The position numbers and the translations under genes were made by a program. The notes beneath the pieces were generated by a model. That model worked only from the letters and a program-made list of their open reading frames with translations, was not told the origin of the DNA and did no database searches. Below, one piece after another: positions 1 to 10,600 of a DNA stretch of 20,582 nt. Within the stretch, counting starts at the first letter, position 1. Every line of letters begins with the position of its first letter. Origin of the DNA: Echinococcus granulosus. Its lineage: Eukaryota > Platyhelminthes > Cestoda > Cyclophyllidea > Taeniidae. Location of the stretch: the NCBI RefSeq assembly GCF_000524195.1, contig NW_020170384.1, forward strand, positions 2,208,390 through 2,228,971. Direction: 5' to 3'.

Positions 1-450
1 CGTCCGTGCGCGCTCGCGGACGCGAACGTATGCTAGCCTGGCGGGCGCAACAATTTGATAAGGCATCCTGGCATGCACCCTGCTCCCGTTTATCTGACGG
101 CATCTTTTAATGCATGCGTGCGGAAGATTGGGAGGAGGTGGTAGAGGGTACGTTTCTTGTGTGTACACCAGTTCTCCCTTCCCCTCTCCTCAATTCTCCC
201 CCCCCCCTCCCTCCTCATCACCCCATCCCCACACGTTTACACCTTTCCCCCAGACGCATGGGGAGCACGCGGCGTCAACAGCATTACACCTCTTACCCAC
301 TTTTCACTCTATTTTTCGCCCTCTCCTCCCCTCTGCTCATATCCCACCCTTACTCCTAAGGTGTCGTTATCGTCGTCGTCGACTTGGTCGTACAGTGGGG
401 CGTTATCTCAGCAGGCGCGTGTATCTTGCTCTGGTGAAGTGTGAATAGAG
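1..450. other. CpG-dense and C-rich island with polypyrimidine tract
   Basis: The first 30 bases are packed with CpG and contain an inverted repeat (CGTCCG at 1-6 against CGGACG at 17-22). Bases 165-360 are almost pure pyrimidine on the plus strand, including ten consecutive C at 198-207. A GTCGTCGTC trinucleotide stretch lies near 365-382. Three overlapping ORFs of 81-112 codons run through it, but they encode only Pro/Ser/His low complexity that follows the base composition, so I do not call them genes. The island could be a promoter region of a neighbouring gene outside the window; that is inference. Confidence 0.5.
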
Positions 451-2999
451 TGAAGTGTACGGACTTTATATTAATAAATGGCGCTATGGTATGCGTGTGC
501 GTGCATACGTTCATGGCTTTTAGAGGAGGCTAAGGAGACACAAACAAACTAGTAATCTGCTCGTAATATCGCCCCAAGTAAATGTGGATGGTGGAGGGCA
601 GGGAATAGGATGAGGGAGGATGAGTGTTGATAAAAGTGAATTTTATAATGGACCGACAGTAATTTAAACAAAAGTTAAGTGGGTTTGTAGCAGTGCGTAT
701 GCAGCTCTGGTGGCACCTTTGGCACCACTCAGCGTAGGGTTTTGTCTTGGCACATTCCAAAATTCCCACCTTTTAGCGTTAGTACCTTAAGTGCTTAATT
801 TATATTGCATTTGGGAGGTATAAAAATAATTATCCAACACAAAACTTTGGCTCGTCGTCAAGAAAAAGGTTTAGTTCTGACTACAATGGAGAAAAATCGT
901 ATTAAAATTTAATATTTTATGGGACAAGAGGCTAAATTGAGGCCCTGGATCAGCGTAATTAACACCGTTTCATTGCTTTTAAAATTTCCTTATGGGTGTT
1001 AATACTGGAACAAACTGTTCCTTCAAATAACAACTTTCGATCCAAATAACCATTAAATTAGCTGTCATTTATCACTAGTCTCTTATAATAACTGTCTTTA
1101 CTTTTTCAAGATAGGTAAAAGACGGTGGCCCTGCATAACACCTAATTAGCCCTCCCTCTCTCTGAATGCATGCAGAGTAGCAGAGTAAATAATTCTGCGT
1201 ATTGGGGGCAAGGAACAGATGGCTTTTTCTCCCTCTTCCCCCTCCCCTAATAGCATTATACGCAGTGTGTTAGGATGGGGTGTCACTCCTTGCCTCTGCC
1301 CTGAGAGTTGCGCCAGTCGTCGATTATGCTTTAGCCGTCGTCCTGTCCCTAACCCTCCTTTACCCCGTCCCCCTCCCCACCACCCCACCTATTCAGCCGC
1401 CTCTGCTCAGTCGCCTCCTAAAGCAAACGCAAGGACAATGTAAATACACTAGTGCTGTAGTCTGTCTCTGTGTGTGTGTATTTAATAAGCTACCTCGCTA
1501 CCTGTTGCAATGATTAAGGGCTGCATGTGTGTGTATGTGTGTGATAAATAAATTGCCAACAGAAGCTATCGCCATACTGATGGGGCGGGACTAATTACAG
1601 GTTACCAGCGTGCGTATGGGATCAGTGCTAGACGTTGTGATTACCGCAAGCAACCGCTTTTTGTGTGAGTTACCCAGAGGCAGTGCATTCCAGCCTTAAT
1701 AGCTGCGACTCAAGCATACCTATGGCATCGAAGTTCTCCCTGGGACGCTATTATGAACACTGGTGGGTACGTAGAGATGGCCTTACCGAACGCCTTGAAA
1801 ATGAAACAGGGACCTAAAAGTAGGCAACTGAACAATCGTAGTAGTTAACTGCATCAGGTATCTAGGCCTATTTAACCATTAAGGCACAAAATTAGAGTTC
1901 ATTTAAAGGTTTTCTCTGTTTTCGAATAAAAATGCCAGGTTGAAAGGGTTCCAAGGCTATTAAAATGGCGCTAAAAACCTCAGTTATCTATCTTTTTGAA
2001 ATATCAGCACCATCCTTCTCAATAGCCTAATATTCTTATTTCCTTTTTTAAGTCGCAGTAAAAGTTTTGACTACTAAGTTAATTAAGGGAACAAAAATCA
2101 ACGAATAGTCAAAAATTCCCTCATTTTTTTAGGATTACAAGCAAATGCTTCATGCCTTTAGTGTAAATTCTATTATTTAAGTTAAATATATTTAACTTTT
2201 TTTATTTTGGCCAATCTTCGCCTGCAGTACAGTTTCTCCAAAGCATGTGGGTATTCGACAGACTCCAAATTTATAACCAATCAGATGCCGGAGCGCCTGC
2301 CAAAATCGGGTAGTTTCTTCTCCATTACTAATGTGTGAAGAAGGAAACAACTTTGTCACCATTAAATTACCTCATAGTATCGTAAGTAATATTCAAGGAG
2401 TCTCAAAACATTGAAAATAGCCTAGTGAAAACATGATTGTAATATGTAGATTATTTTTCCTACCACTGATTCTTCCACACAACAACGACTTAAAATGTTA
2501 TCGAGTAGGATCTGTTGCAGGAGGTCAATTAAGAAACGCGACAGGTTTACAAAGGCAGGCATTTAGCGTGAACAATGCAACACCATTTACAATTCCACCT
2601 TTTAACACACCCACACGTGATTACATTCTAGCCGAATTAATTTCTTTTGTTCATCTACTCGTTTTAAGAAAATACTTAGTGAAGTCACTTTAATCACCTT
2701 AAAGAGATAATGCAATAACAAGTGATAGTGCAGGTCCATTCATCATCTATCTTTATCATTTCTTCGACTCTATTCTTCAAAAAGGCATGATCGTTTAAAC
2801 CTTGTGTGTTTTTAAGGAACTGAATACCTGAACGCAATCATATTTCCAATCTAAGTAGGCGGCCACTGCCTTGGGTATGCTTCATGAGATTTCAATTAAA
2901 AAGCAAGCTTATTCGCAAAGTTACCCGTTTACAGAGCACGCAAATTTGAAATCAGATAACATTGAAGTTTGACTGCCTAGATGAACAATAAAGAACCCC
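451..2999. other. Intergenic, no gene seen; short TG repeats and a C-rich patch
   Basis: This stretch is mostly AT-rich non-coding sequence. It contains a C/T-rich patch at about 1146-1440, a (TG)5 run at 1469-1479 and an interrupted TG run at 1526-1543. An 86-codon ORF at 2433-2693 starts with ATG and has a hydrophobic N-terminus (IVICRLFFLPLILP), but its length is within chance expectation and it has no recognisable domain. No tRNA, rRNA or transposase signal was found. Confidence 0.5.
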
Positions 3000-3530
3000 A
3001 CTCCACCCTACTCCATTCCACTACCGCAGTCGCGCCGTTATACAACAGGCGATCTCGTTTGCTAGCTCGCACACGAACAAACGTAGTATAATCTCATCTC
3101 AGCAGCGCCCACACAAATGTGGGGGGCGACAACACACACCCAGTAAAAGCTCAGCCACAATTCAACGGCAAAACTGCGCACTATTGGTAGTAAGTACGTG
3201 TAGCGTGTGTATCTCCATGCCCACCCCTCTCTCCTCCCTCCACCACTCCCCTTGCCTTCTCTCCCTGTCCCAGTTCTCTAGCTGCATTGTCACACAAACA
3301 CAATAGCTGCTGTTGCTCGCAAAGTTGCACACACTGGGTAGCAGGAGAGGGAGAGTGGGGGATGGGGCATTGAGGATCGTAGTGGACCGTCGAATGTTGA
3401 CGGCTTCTGAGCTAAGATGCGGAGTTGGTAATGGCAATGGCGAGTCCGTGTCTGCGCTTGCTTTTGCGTGCAAATTCTGAGGGATTACTCCACACTGGGG
3501 GGTTACAGGCACAAAAAATCGCATGATAAA
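3000..3530. other. GC-rich island with facing polypyrimidine and polypurine tracts
   Basis: CpG-containing sequence at about 3020-3080 is followed by a polypyrimidine tract (about 3221-3275) and, about 60 bases later, a polypurine tract (3336-3367) with four G-runs. A 120-codon ATG-initiated ORF lies on the minus strand at 3524-3162. Its product is rich in Pro, Ser and Thr, then turns into an Arg/Glu/Trp stretch that simply reads the CT-rich tract backwards. It has no recognised domain, so coding status is doubtful. The island resembles those at 1-450 and 16380-16900 and might be a regulatory region. Confidence 0.4.
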
Positions 3531-3718
3531 TCATCGTGTAGGATAAAGTTGCAATATTCCGCCGTTCGTGCCTCAATGAAAATCTACCTTGGAATAAGAG
3601 CTGATTTATTTTGCTAAAGGCCGAAGATATTTTATTCTGAGATCAGTCAAATGGTCTTCTGGACTCATTAAGTTATAAATATTTTTCAAACGACCTGACA
3701 TTAAGTGAAGTGTTCAAA

Positions 3719-3907
3719 ATGCTAATTTCGTCGGAAAATCTTGCTTTGCACATTGAAGAAATTTTTGCTACAAGACCTTCACACAAACCCGAAAATCAAA
3801 TTGCATGCATAGCTAATGGAATTCAAACCAGTGTTGTGAGGTGGGATAAAGGAAAAATTCCTGGAAAAAGGGATTTTATGGAAACCTGCACTGTGATTGG
3901 TCAGTAA
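3719..3907 (+). CDS. Possible small ORF or exon, unknown function
   Basis: This is a 62-codon ATG-to-TAA reading frame in an AT-rich region. Its composition is more protein-like than that of neighbouring chance ORFs: it mixes charged and hydrophobic residues (for example ALHIEEIFATRP and VVRWDKGKIPGK) and has no low complexity. A GT dinucleotide just before the stop (3900-3901, GTCAGT) could act as a splice donor, so it might be an exon rather than a whole gene. I recognise no family, and a chance ORF of this size is common. Treat as a weak candidate. Confidence 0.2.
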   Translation: MLISSENLALHIEEIFATRPSHKPENQIACIANGIQTSVVRWDKGKIPGKRDFMETCTVIGQ

Positions 3908-3952
3908 TCATGGCGTGAGTGATGTGACGCATTAAGTATGATGAATGATATT

Positions 3953-3969
3953 TACCGTATGATACGGTA
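3953..3969. repeat. Perfect inverted repeat, 8-bp arms, 1-nt centre
   Basis: TACCGTAT and ATACGGTA flank a single central G. The 17-bp near-palindrome lies 46 bp downstream of the small ORF at 3719-3907. Its compact form suits a dimeric DNA-binding protein better than an RNA hairpin, since a one-base loop cannot form. No function can be assigned. Confidence 0.6.
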
Positions 3970-4794
3970 TGCCTATGGCTGAAAGCTCCCGAGCACCACT
4001 TACATCATCTTTCCGCACTTTCTGCAATTTCAAATGAGTTTTATGCAAAGCTTGAGTCCTGATAGTAAGTACTGATACAAAGGCCTCATATAGTGGGAAT
4101 GTACAAGCATCCAAGTCGTATAGGTAGAAGGATCTGGGTAGAATTCCTTAAATTTTAATAATTTGTTTACTTTTTGTTAAAGTGCTTACTTAGGTTAAAT
4201 TGCGGTAAAATGTGAAGTTATCCTTGAGTTAATTGGACACCTTACACTACCACCCTCTTAAATAATCCACCATCCAAATGAAGGTAGTGTGTGCATCAGA
4301 CATGAGATATCGTACCTAAATCATTCTTATTTTTCATAATTCTTTATTTTAGAAGTTTTTAGCTTATTTCTTTGGGTATACTGAGTCAATACCATCTTCA
4401 CGGAAGAAGGCCATATAAAGTCACAATCAACAAAGAATGCAATCTTTGTATTCCTATTTACCAACAATTGCAAGTTTCATTACGCGATTTTAGCAATAAA
4501 TTATTCCTGTGATCCACAGAAAATGATTTGTTGATTTAACTATCCAAATGGGTTGAGCTTGTCCGCTTCTGTGGACGCATTCACCCAAAGTACGTACAGA
4601 TGCAGTAGTTTAATTTCCTCATTGTATTTGCTTCTCTCACCTCACTTTCCTGCCCGGGATGTTGATGCTAATCAACCTCATTGCATCATCCCCGCGGTTT
4701 ATTCTACGGAGGTAAACACAGGGAGAGACACAAGGGCGTGACTCACTGCTCCGCATTGCGTAAATGACCTTGAGCTCATTTCAAGACACAAATG

Positions 4795-4975
4795 CAAGAA
4801 GACCGCGACAGGTAATTGTCCTACCTCTCCCGTCCAGCACGAGCTAAAATGAGGTAGAGATTGATCCCCAGGCCTTCACATGACTGACAAACTCAGACGC
4901 AGGCATGTGTGCCACTACCGCTGCGAAAGCCCCAACTGAGTGAGTGATCGACGCAGCTGACCGAGAGCTAAACCC
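4795..4975 (-). repeat. Possible tRNA-related SINE relic
   Basis: Read on the minus strand, this GC-richer segment contains an A-box-like element (CAGCGGTAGTGG, about 4925-4914, close to the consensus TRGCNNAGTGG with one inserted base). About 50 nt further on is a degenerate B-box-like element (TGGGGATCAATCTC, 4870-4857). The order and spacing match an internal RNA polymerase III promoter of tRNA-derived SINEs. It cannot be folded into a tRNA cloverleaf by eye, so it is not called a tRNA gene. No target-site duplication or second copy was identified in the window. Confidence 0.25.
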
Positions 4976-4999
4976 TAATTATGCGGGCAAATGGGTTTT

Positions 5000-7080
5000 T
5001 TAGCACTGAATGAATCCTCCTTGTGAGTAGTTTAGCTGATAGCTGCCTGCTAAGCTAGAGCCTCCAGGATCAACAGCAAGTGCCTATTCGACCTAGTCCG
5101 AGGTTGAAGGAGAACAGCTGCTTTCCGCACCAACTATTCGTCTTCAGTATCAGATCTCTTAAAATATTTTTGGTTTCCACTGTCTATCCCCCTATTTTTC
5201 TCAACCTGCACTTTATCGTTTTGGGCTATGGGGTGTAGGACACCAGTGTGTCGACTACTGCTGTCGTGGTTATGCCGTATCACGATAGTGATGACCAAAC
5301 GATAATAAATGCCTTAATTTAAAACCACTCCTTCTCTTGGTTTTGACATTGACAGGCACAAATTTCCCACATTTTGAAGGCAATATGAGTAGTCTCAATT
5401 TAATTATTAAAAGCGGTACCATTTTTGTCCGTTGCGGAATTTATCCCCTCGTTAAGAGTTTTCACTCCGAAGAGAATCTGACTACTCGTGCAAATCACAA
5501 TCTATCAAACAAGCCGAAATTCCAGTTACTGCCTCAGCCACAAAAGTTGAGTTAAAATGATTGGCAGTAAAACCGTTAAAGTGTAAAATGCAAACTGCTT
5601 TGAGAACTTTGTGGCCTCTGCCAATGTGCTGTATTGTATCCACCCTTACCCTGCTCCCCTTGAGTGAATGCTAAGGGCTAACATATAATGCCAATATACC
5701 AATTAGACTTCTGAAGAACTGCCTTTACTTATCGCAACATTAAACAGTTTCAATAGACCTGATAAACTATCAAATTCATTAGCTTTATGCCTATTTTAAA
5801 ATAAAAACAAACATGCGATGCACTCGTCTTCTAAATACAATCATGAATAAAGTCGAAAGTATGGTGAAAACTGAGGGTCAAGTAGGTCCTTAACATGGTC
5901 GCTATCGCCTTCAAGCACTTTTTGAAACCAGATCCTGCTGTGGAGGACCTTGTTAGCACTAGAATGCAAAAGAAGTAAGTGCGGGTGTTTATTTCCCAGT
6001 TTTTGAGCACCATAACCATAAAGATAGCATATCTTTTTAGGCTATGGTGGTCGATTTCTTTCTGAAACCCTGAAATCTAAGGCAGTTGCATTTTGCATAT
6101 GGGGTAAATATTAATTTGTAAAAAAAAACGACTTCCCTGTTCCCGGTCACGTTGCAACTGCATGATGTCGTGACAATGAGTTGTTGATTTTCCAATCAAT
6201 AAAAAGACTAGAGATTTCGGCGTGACCTCAGAACGGGCTCGGGCACTGGTATGACTAATACATTGTTACCCAAAATGATGGGGGGGGAGGGGAGTAGGCT
6301 GTCCATAGGTGTTTCCTCCCGCACGTGTTTGCATTTTCAGGACAATGCTAACCCAGTTGGACTTGCGCATACCAGTATCTACCTCGACGGTGGTCACTTG
6401 GAGGAGTAAAAGGGGGGTGGTGGACACATTCGTGTCATCTCTTGTTCTGCACATCTGTGACCCATCTGTGTATGGCCAGCAGATGCATACAGTAGCTAAA
6501 TAGGCTGGAGAGTATACCCTTTTCAGTATACAATTTTATGTTGAAAAATTTGGGTTAAATCCATCCAGAGCGAATAATTACTCTTCAAAGCTGGCCGAAA
6601 AACGCATGGGTGCCTACTCTTCTGGGCGTCTATCATCTGCCCCTGTATCAAAAATTGTAAATGCCACTGAATAAAATGTTATTCCCATTCTTAGCTAACC
6701 AGATCAGTAGATGCAAAATTTTCCTGTTCTGCTTGCTCTTTGGTGTCGAGTATGCAGCTAAAACAATTGCATTATCTTTAAGACTCACAGTTGTTTCTTG
6801 TTGAATTACACTATAAAAAGAGTGAATTAACCCTCTTATTATTACGCCATTTTGAAGAAAATGAAATTAAAAAGCAAAAAACTGCAATTGTATTTCTACT
6901 TCACCTCGCCCCCTCAAAAATACAGCAGACTGGAATGATGAAAATGACTCGGGCGTATAATTGGAGTGGTAACCTTACAACAATGCAGTGGTCACACAGT
7001 TCACGAAATGCCTACGAGAGATTTAGGGTATCGTAGACTCGGCAAAGAATTCTATCGAAAAGCGCAGATGTGCTCACGTG
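5000..7080. other. Intergenic, no gene seen
   Basis: Only short ORFs (60-81 codons) with no conserved motif occur here, on both strands and out of phase with one another. A G-rich patch lies at about 6279-6298 and another at 6411-6421. The last few hundred bases probably hold the 5' flank of the zinc-finger gene that starts at 7224. Confidence 0.5.
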
Positions 7081-7091
7081 CTGCTAAGCGA

Positions 7092-7151
7092 ACGCATGCG
7101 CCCTTTAAGTGGATTGGTTGCTCACACTGTCATGCGCATAAGGAGCCAATC
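7092..7151 (+). promoter_or_regulatory. Probable promoter of the zinc-finger gene: opposed CCAAT boxes and NRF-1-like site
   Basis: The segment ends 72 bp before the start codon. ATTGG at 7113-7117 (a reversed CCAAT box) faces CCAAT at 7146-7150; with flanking bases they form GATTGG/CCAATC arms. ACGCATGCGCC at 7092-7102 and the palindrome ATGCGCAT at 7132-7139 resemble the NRF-1 core. No TATA box is evident. CCAAT boxes in this spacing are known NF-Y sites in many animal promoters; their use here is inferred from position only. Confidence 0.4.
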
Positions 7152-7206
7152 AGATTCAAGCTTAGACATTAGATAGGTTAAAACTACTTTTTGCAAAGGT
7201 ACTCAT

Positions 7207-7217
7207 CCATTTCGCAG
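7207..7217 (+). other. Candidate 3' splice acceptor just before the start codon
   Basis: A short pyrimidine-rich run ends in CGCAG at 7213-7217, only six bases ahead of the ATG at 7224. It could be the acceptor of a 5'-UTR intron or, if the organism uses spliced-leader trans-splicing, the site where the leader joins. The pyrimidine tract is short, so the call is weak. Confidence 0.3.
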
Positions 7218-7223
7218 TTTGAG

Positions 7224-7653
7224 ATGGACGAGCAAGGTCGAAACAAAAGGATCGAAAATTTTAAACGTTTGTCAAGGGAGAGACGACCCAACTCAACTCC
7301 ACCGATCATATCTCGTAATCAAGAAGACAGCACCATACCATTTGCCATGGCTACCTCAGAGAGTGTTCGCTCAAATCCAACTCTCTCTCAGATGGATGAA
7401 AATGACGAAGTTCAGTCGACAATGGTAACTCCTTCAGAGAACAGTGAGACGGTTAATGGAAACGATTCTGACGATCAGCCTTCTACATCAAAAACAAAGC
7501 CGAAGTCGAAATCAGGGTCGAAGAAGAATTTATATTGCGAGTTTTGTAAGAAGGGTTTTGGACTCCTGAATATCCTCAAGGTACATTTAAGAATACATAC
7601 TGGAGAAAAACCTTATATTTGCAATATATGCCAGAAATCATTCAATCAGAGTG
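7224..7653 (+). CDS. Exon 1: N-terminus, zinc finger 1 and first half of finger 2
   Basis: Encodes residues 1-143 plus the first base of Gly144. After a Ser/Thr/Asp-rich start (including DSDDQPSTS) comes the Lys/Ser patch ([12 protein letters not shown]), then finger 1 with spacing C-x2-C-x12-H-x3-H, the canonical TGEKPY linker and the two cysteines of finger 2. The donor is G|GTGAGT at 7653/7654, a near-perfect consensus. Reading through it adds five residues and a stop, which confirms that an intron must start here. Confidence 0.85.
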
Positions 7654-10600
7654 GTGAGTTTTATGAGGTTTAAATGATGACTGTTCATTATTTTCGTTTG
7701 AGTTCATGCAAGCATTTGGTAGAGGGGTTTTATAATTTCAAGAAAACCAAAACTTGTTTTAAGGCAGGAATTATGTTAGCCCTTGTTGTGTAGATCGAAG
7801 GAATAGTGGACCAAACAAGGGAGTTGCATTTGTGTTAGGAGGCGTTACTATTCTCTTCTTCTTTGACTGGACTATTTGTGTAATCGGTTCACTGTTACCA
7901 GTAACTGGTCTTTCACTCAAGTTTATCATTTGTTTTTCATTGTTATTAAAATACTCACCAACATTCGGTTATCTCCATTATTTAGGTTCCTTAAACAGGC
8001 ACATACAAACGCATTACAGGAGGGCACACGCAAACAGTAATTATCCCTGTCGCTATTGCAAACTTGTCTTTATACACTCGAGCCAACTACAAGAACATGA
8101 GAGTAGTCAGCACTTTAATGACAGTGCGCAGACTTCATTACCAGAAAACCATTCTGATCTTCCCTGCATGATGGCACCCTTTTTCGCCATGTGCCTTGGA
8201 AGGAACTCGAATTTACCACCACAGCTTGGAAAACCTGAGTCTCCGGTACCATTTGCATCCCATGGCACACCAACGACCTCTCAACACCCCGATACCAGAC
8301 CAAGTTTACCCAACTCTTCCCCAGTAGACTACCAGCTTGGCAGTAGGTCTTTCATGCTCAGAAATACATTTTGTAAAGTAGGCATTACTAATCATGCATC
8401 TTTTCTCGTAGACTTTCCCCATTTTCCACTGCCACAAAGACCTTTCAATGACCAGTCTCCAATGTTCCCATTAAATCTCGACTTACCAGGACCCTCGAAA
8501 CTTACTCCCCAAGTGTCGTCACTCTTACCACCTCCTCTCCTGAATGGATTACCCTTTTTAAACAGTTCCGCAACTCAAGCCTCATCGGAATTTTCAGCTG
8601 CAAATCTGTTAAACAATAACAAGCCTTCGACACCTAATTTTGAGAACATTATGCAACTTCTGGCCAGCATGAATAATGGCGAGGGCTCACCTACCCTGCC
8701 TGTTCCTCCCTCAAATCCTACTTTACCATTTGATCCAAATTTTCTCAACACCTTCATAAAGATAAATGAACAGAGAGACCCTGCTCCACCAAAGCCAGCC
8801 GCGGAGACCATTGGACCTTCAGTAATGACACCGACTGAAACTTTGTCAAACAACAGTGCCTGTTCCAGTCCCAAGAGTGGAAACAGTGAAATTGCGAGTA
8901 CTTTGCGTCAGCAGCCTGGCCCACAACCTTCGACTTCAAGCGGAGCACAACAACCAATAGACAGTCCTATCACCCACGACGGGAAACATTGCCGTGTTTG
9001 CAACAAGCGCTTCAACTGTGGGAGTGCACTCAAAATCCACTTTCGCAAACACTCGGGTTTGTTTTGCTTTTGCTTACTCGTGCCTTTATCAAAATCCTCC
9101 ACTTTGAATAGGAAAATAGTAGTAATTTACTTTAATCGTACGCATCAGGTGTCTAAAGCTGTGGGCTGTTTGAAGGCACCTTAAATAAGGATTCGTTAAG
9201 AATTTAATGTGGAAAGGTGATTACTTACGATTACGCTGGAAACGCAAAAAGTGCATGTGACTAATTTTTTGCTCAGGTTGTCGAAAGGTTGTCACGTAGT
9301 GGTGGCAGTCCTGCGCCGTTAGGGACCTGTGTGTGAATCGCCTCCAGCTGAAATATGCCCTGTAATGTGACACAAGTGTTGCTAGCTCCTTCGGTATCCT
9401 GACGGGAATAAATTCTTTTAGTTTGAATAACATCATGACAGTCGTCGTGGTACGGTGACAGATTTTATTCTTGCACGCTAGGCCCGTCAAATTGTAAACC
9501 GCTTTGATTTGTGTCCGAGATTATTTGCACTTCGTCCAGTCTTAGAGTTCCAGTGGAGAGAGGCAGAATACAATTTGATTTAACCTACAAATGTAACGAA
9601 AAAATTTTTTATTGCGGCTTTCTTAAGGTGAACGCCCCTACGCTTGCATACATTGCAATAAGGCCTTCACCCAAAACGGCACACTCAAGAGGCACTACGC
9701 GACCTGCAAAGTGGCCAAGAGGCAGGCCCAAGCTGGGACTTCTCGAATCCCTCCACCATTATTACCACCTACACCTTCAAAGAAATTTCCTTCCCCCCTA
9801 CCAGCGGTTTCGCAAATGTCGAGGTTTCCACCTCCAATCAATGGGACAAACACCCTCATGACCCCACCACTTGTTCCTCCCCAAAACCTTCTTGAACACA
9901 TTATTCCCCGACAATCAGAGCAGCCACCTAACTCCAGCATTTATGAGAACGCATTTAGAATATTCTTTGAAAACCTCTTATCCCAACACAATTCATTCAA
10001 TGACCGGATTTTTCAAATGGAGACGGGACAGAAGATTGAACAAGAGACCCCAATGGACGTATGTATCAATACAGAAGAGCCAGAAGTATGTGCTTTCCTG
10101 CATTTTTCACCAACTTGAAATGCGCATAATATCTTAAAATTTTATCTTTTGAAATTTTCAAGGATCTGTCCAGTTCACGCAATGAGGAGCAAGGCAATGT
10201 GGAAGACGGCCTCGAACGCGAGAATCCGGTAAATGAGACATTGGGGTCACACAGTATAACTGAAAACGGATGGTGAGATTTGCATGTAGTTATGACTGCT
10301 TGCCTTCAAACCTTCTAAACCATATGCGCGTCTGTGTTTTGTGAAGTAAAACTTCCAGAGGCATTAATATTAGCTGTCTGCCTTTCAGTGTGGGTGCTCG
10401 TGGTCAGCAAAATACGGCACTACAAAGTACTTCAAATTGTCAAAATGGAATACGCAGCATTGAGGATCTGCACCATTGCACCGCGTGCGGAATTTACTTC
10501 GCAGATTTCTCCATGTATAATTTTCACCGATCCCTACACGCGAATGGAGCAGATTATACTTGTTCACAGTGTGGTGAAAGTATGTCAAATGCGAGAGAAT

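Noticed and set aside
110..448. Overlapping plus-strand ORFs of 81-112 codons
   Set aside because: They read a C-rich tract in three frames at once and give Pro/Ser/His low complexity; composition explains the lack of stops.
1146..1443. ORFs on both strands of about 75-80 codons
   Set aside because: They overlap in a C/T-rich patch and have no domain or splice support.
4821..4858. CTACCTC/GAGGTAG hairpin with a let-7-like seed
   Set aside because: The stem is only seven to eight base pairs and the rest does not match let-7; the segment is better explained as part of the SINE-like block.
7832..7985. Open frame upstream of exon 2
   Set aside because: It is continuous with exon 2 but lies in intron 1; splicing at 7985/7986 restores finger 2 exactly, and the extra sequence is hydrophobic and unrelated.
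9511..9861. 116-codon plus-strand ORF over exon 3
   Set aside because: It uses a different frame from the zinc-finger frame and has no zinc ligands in pattern.
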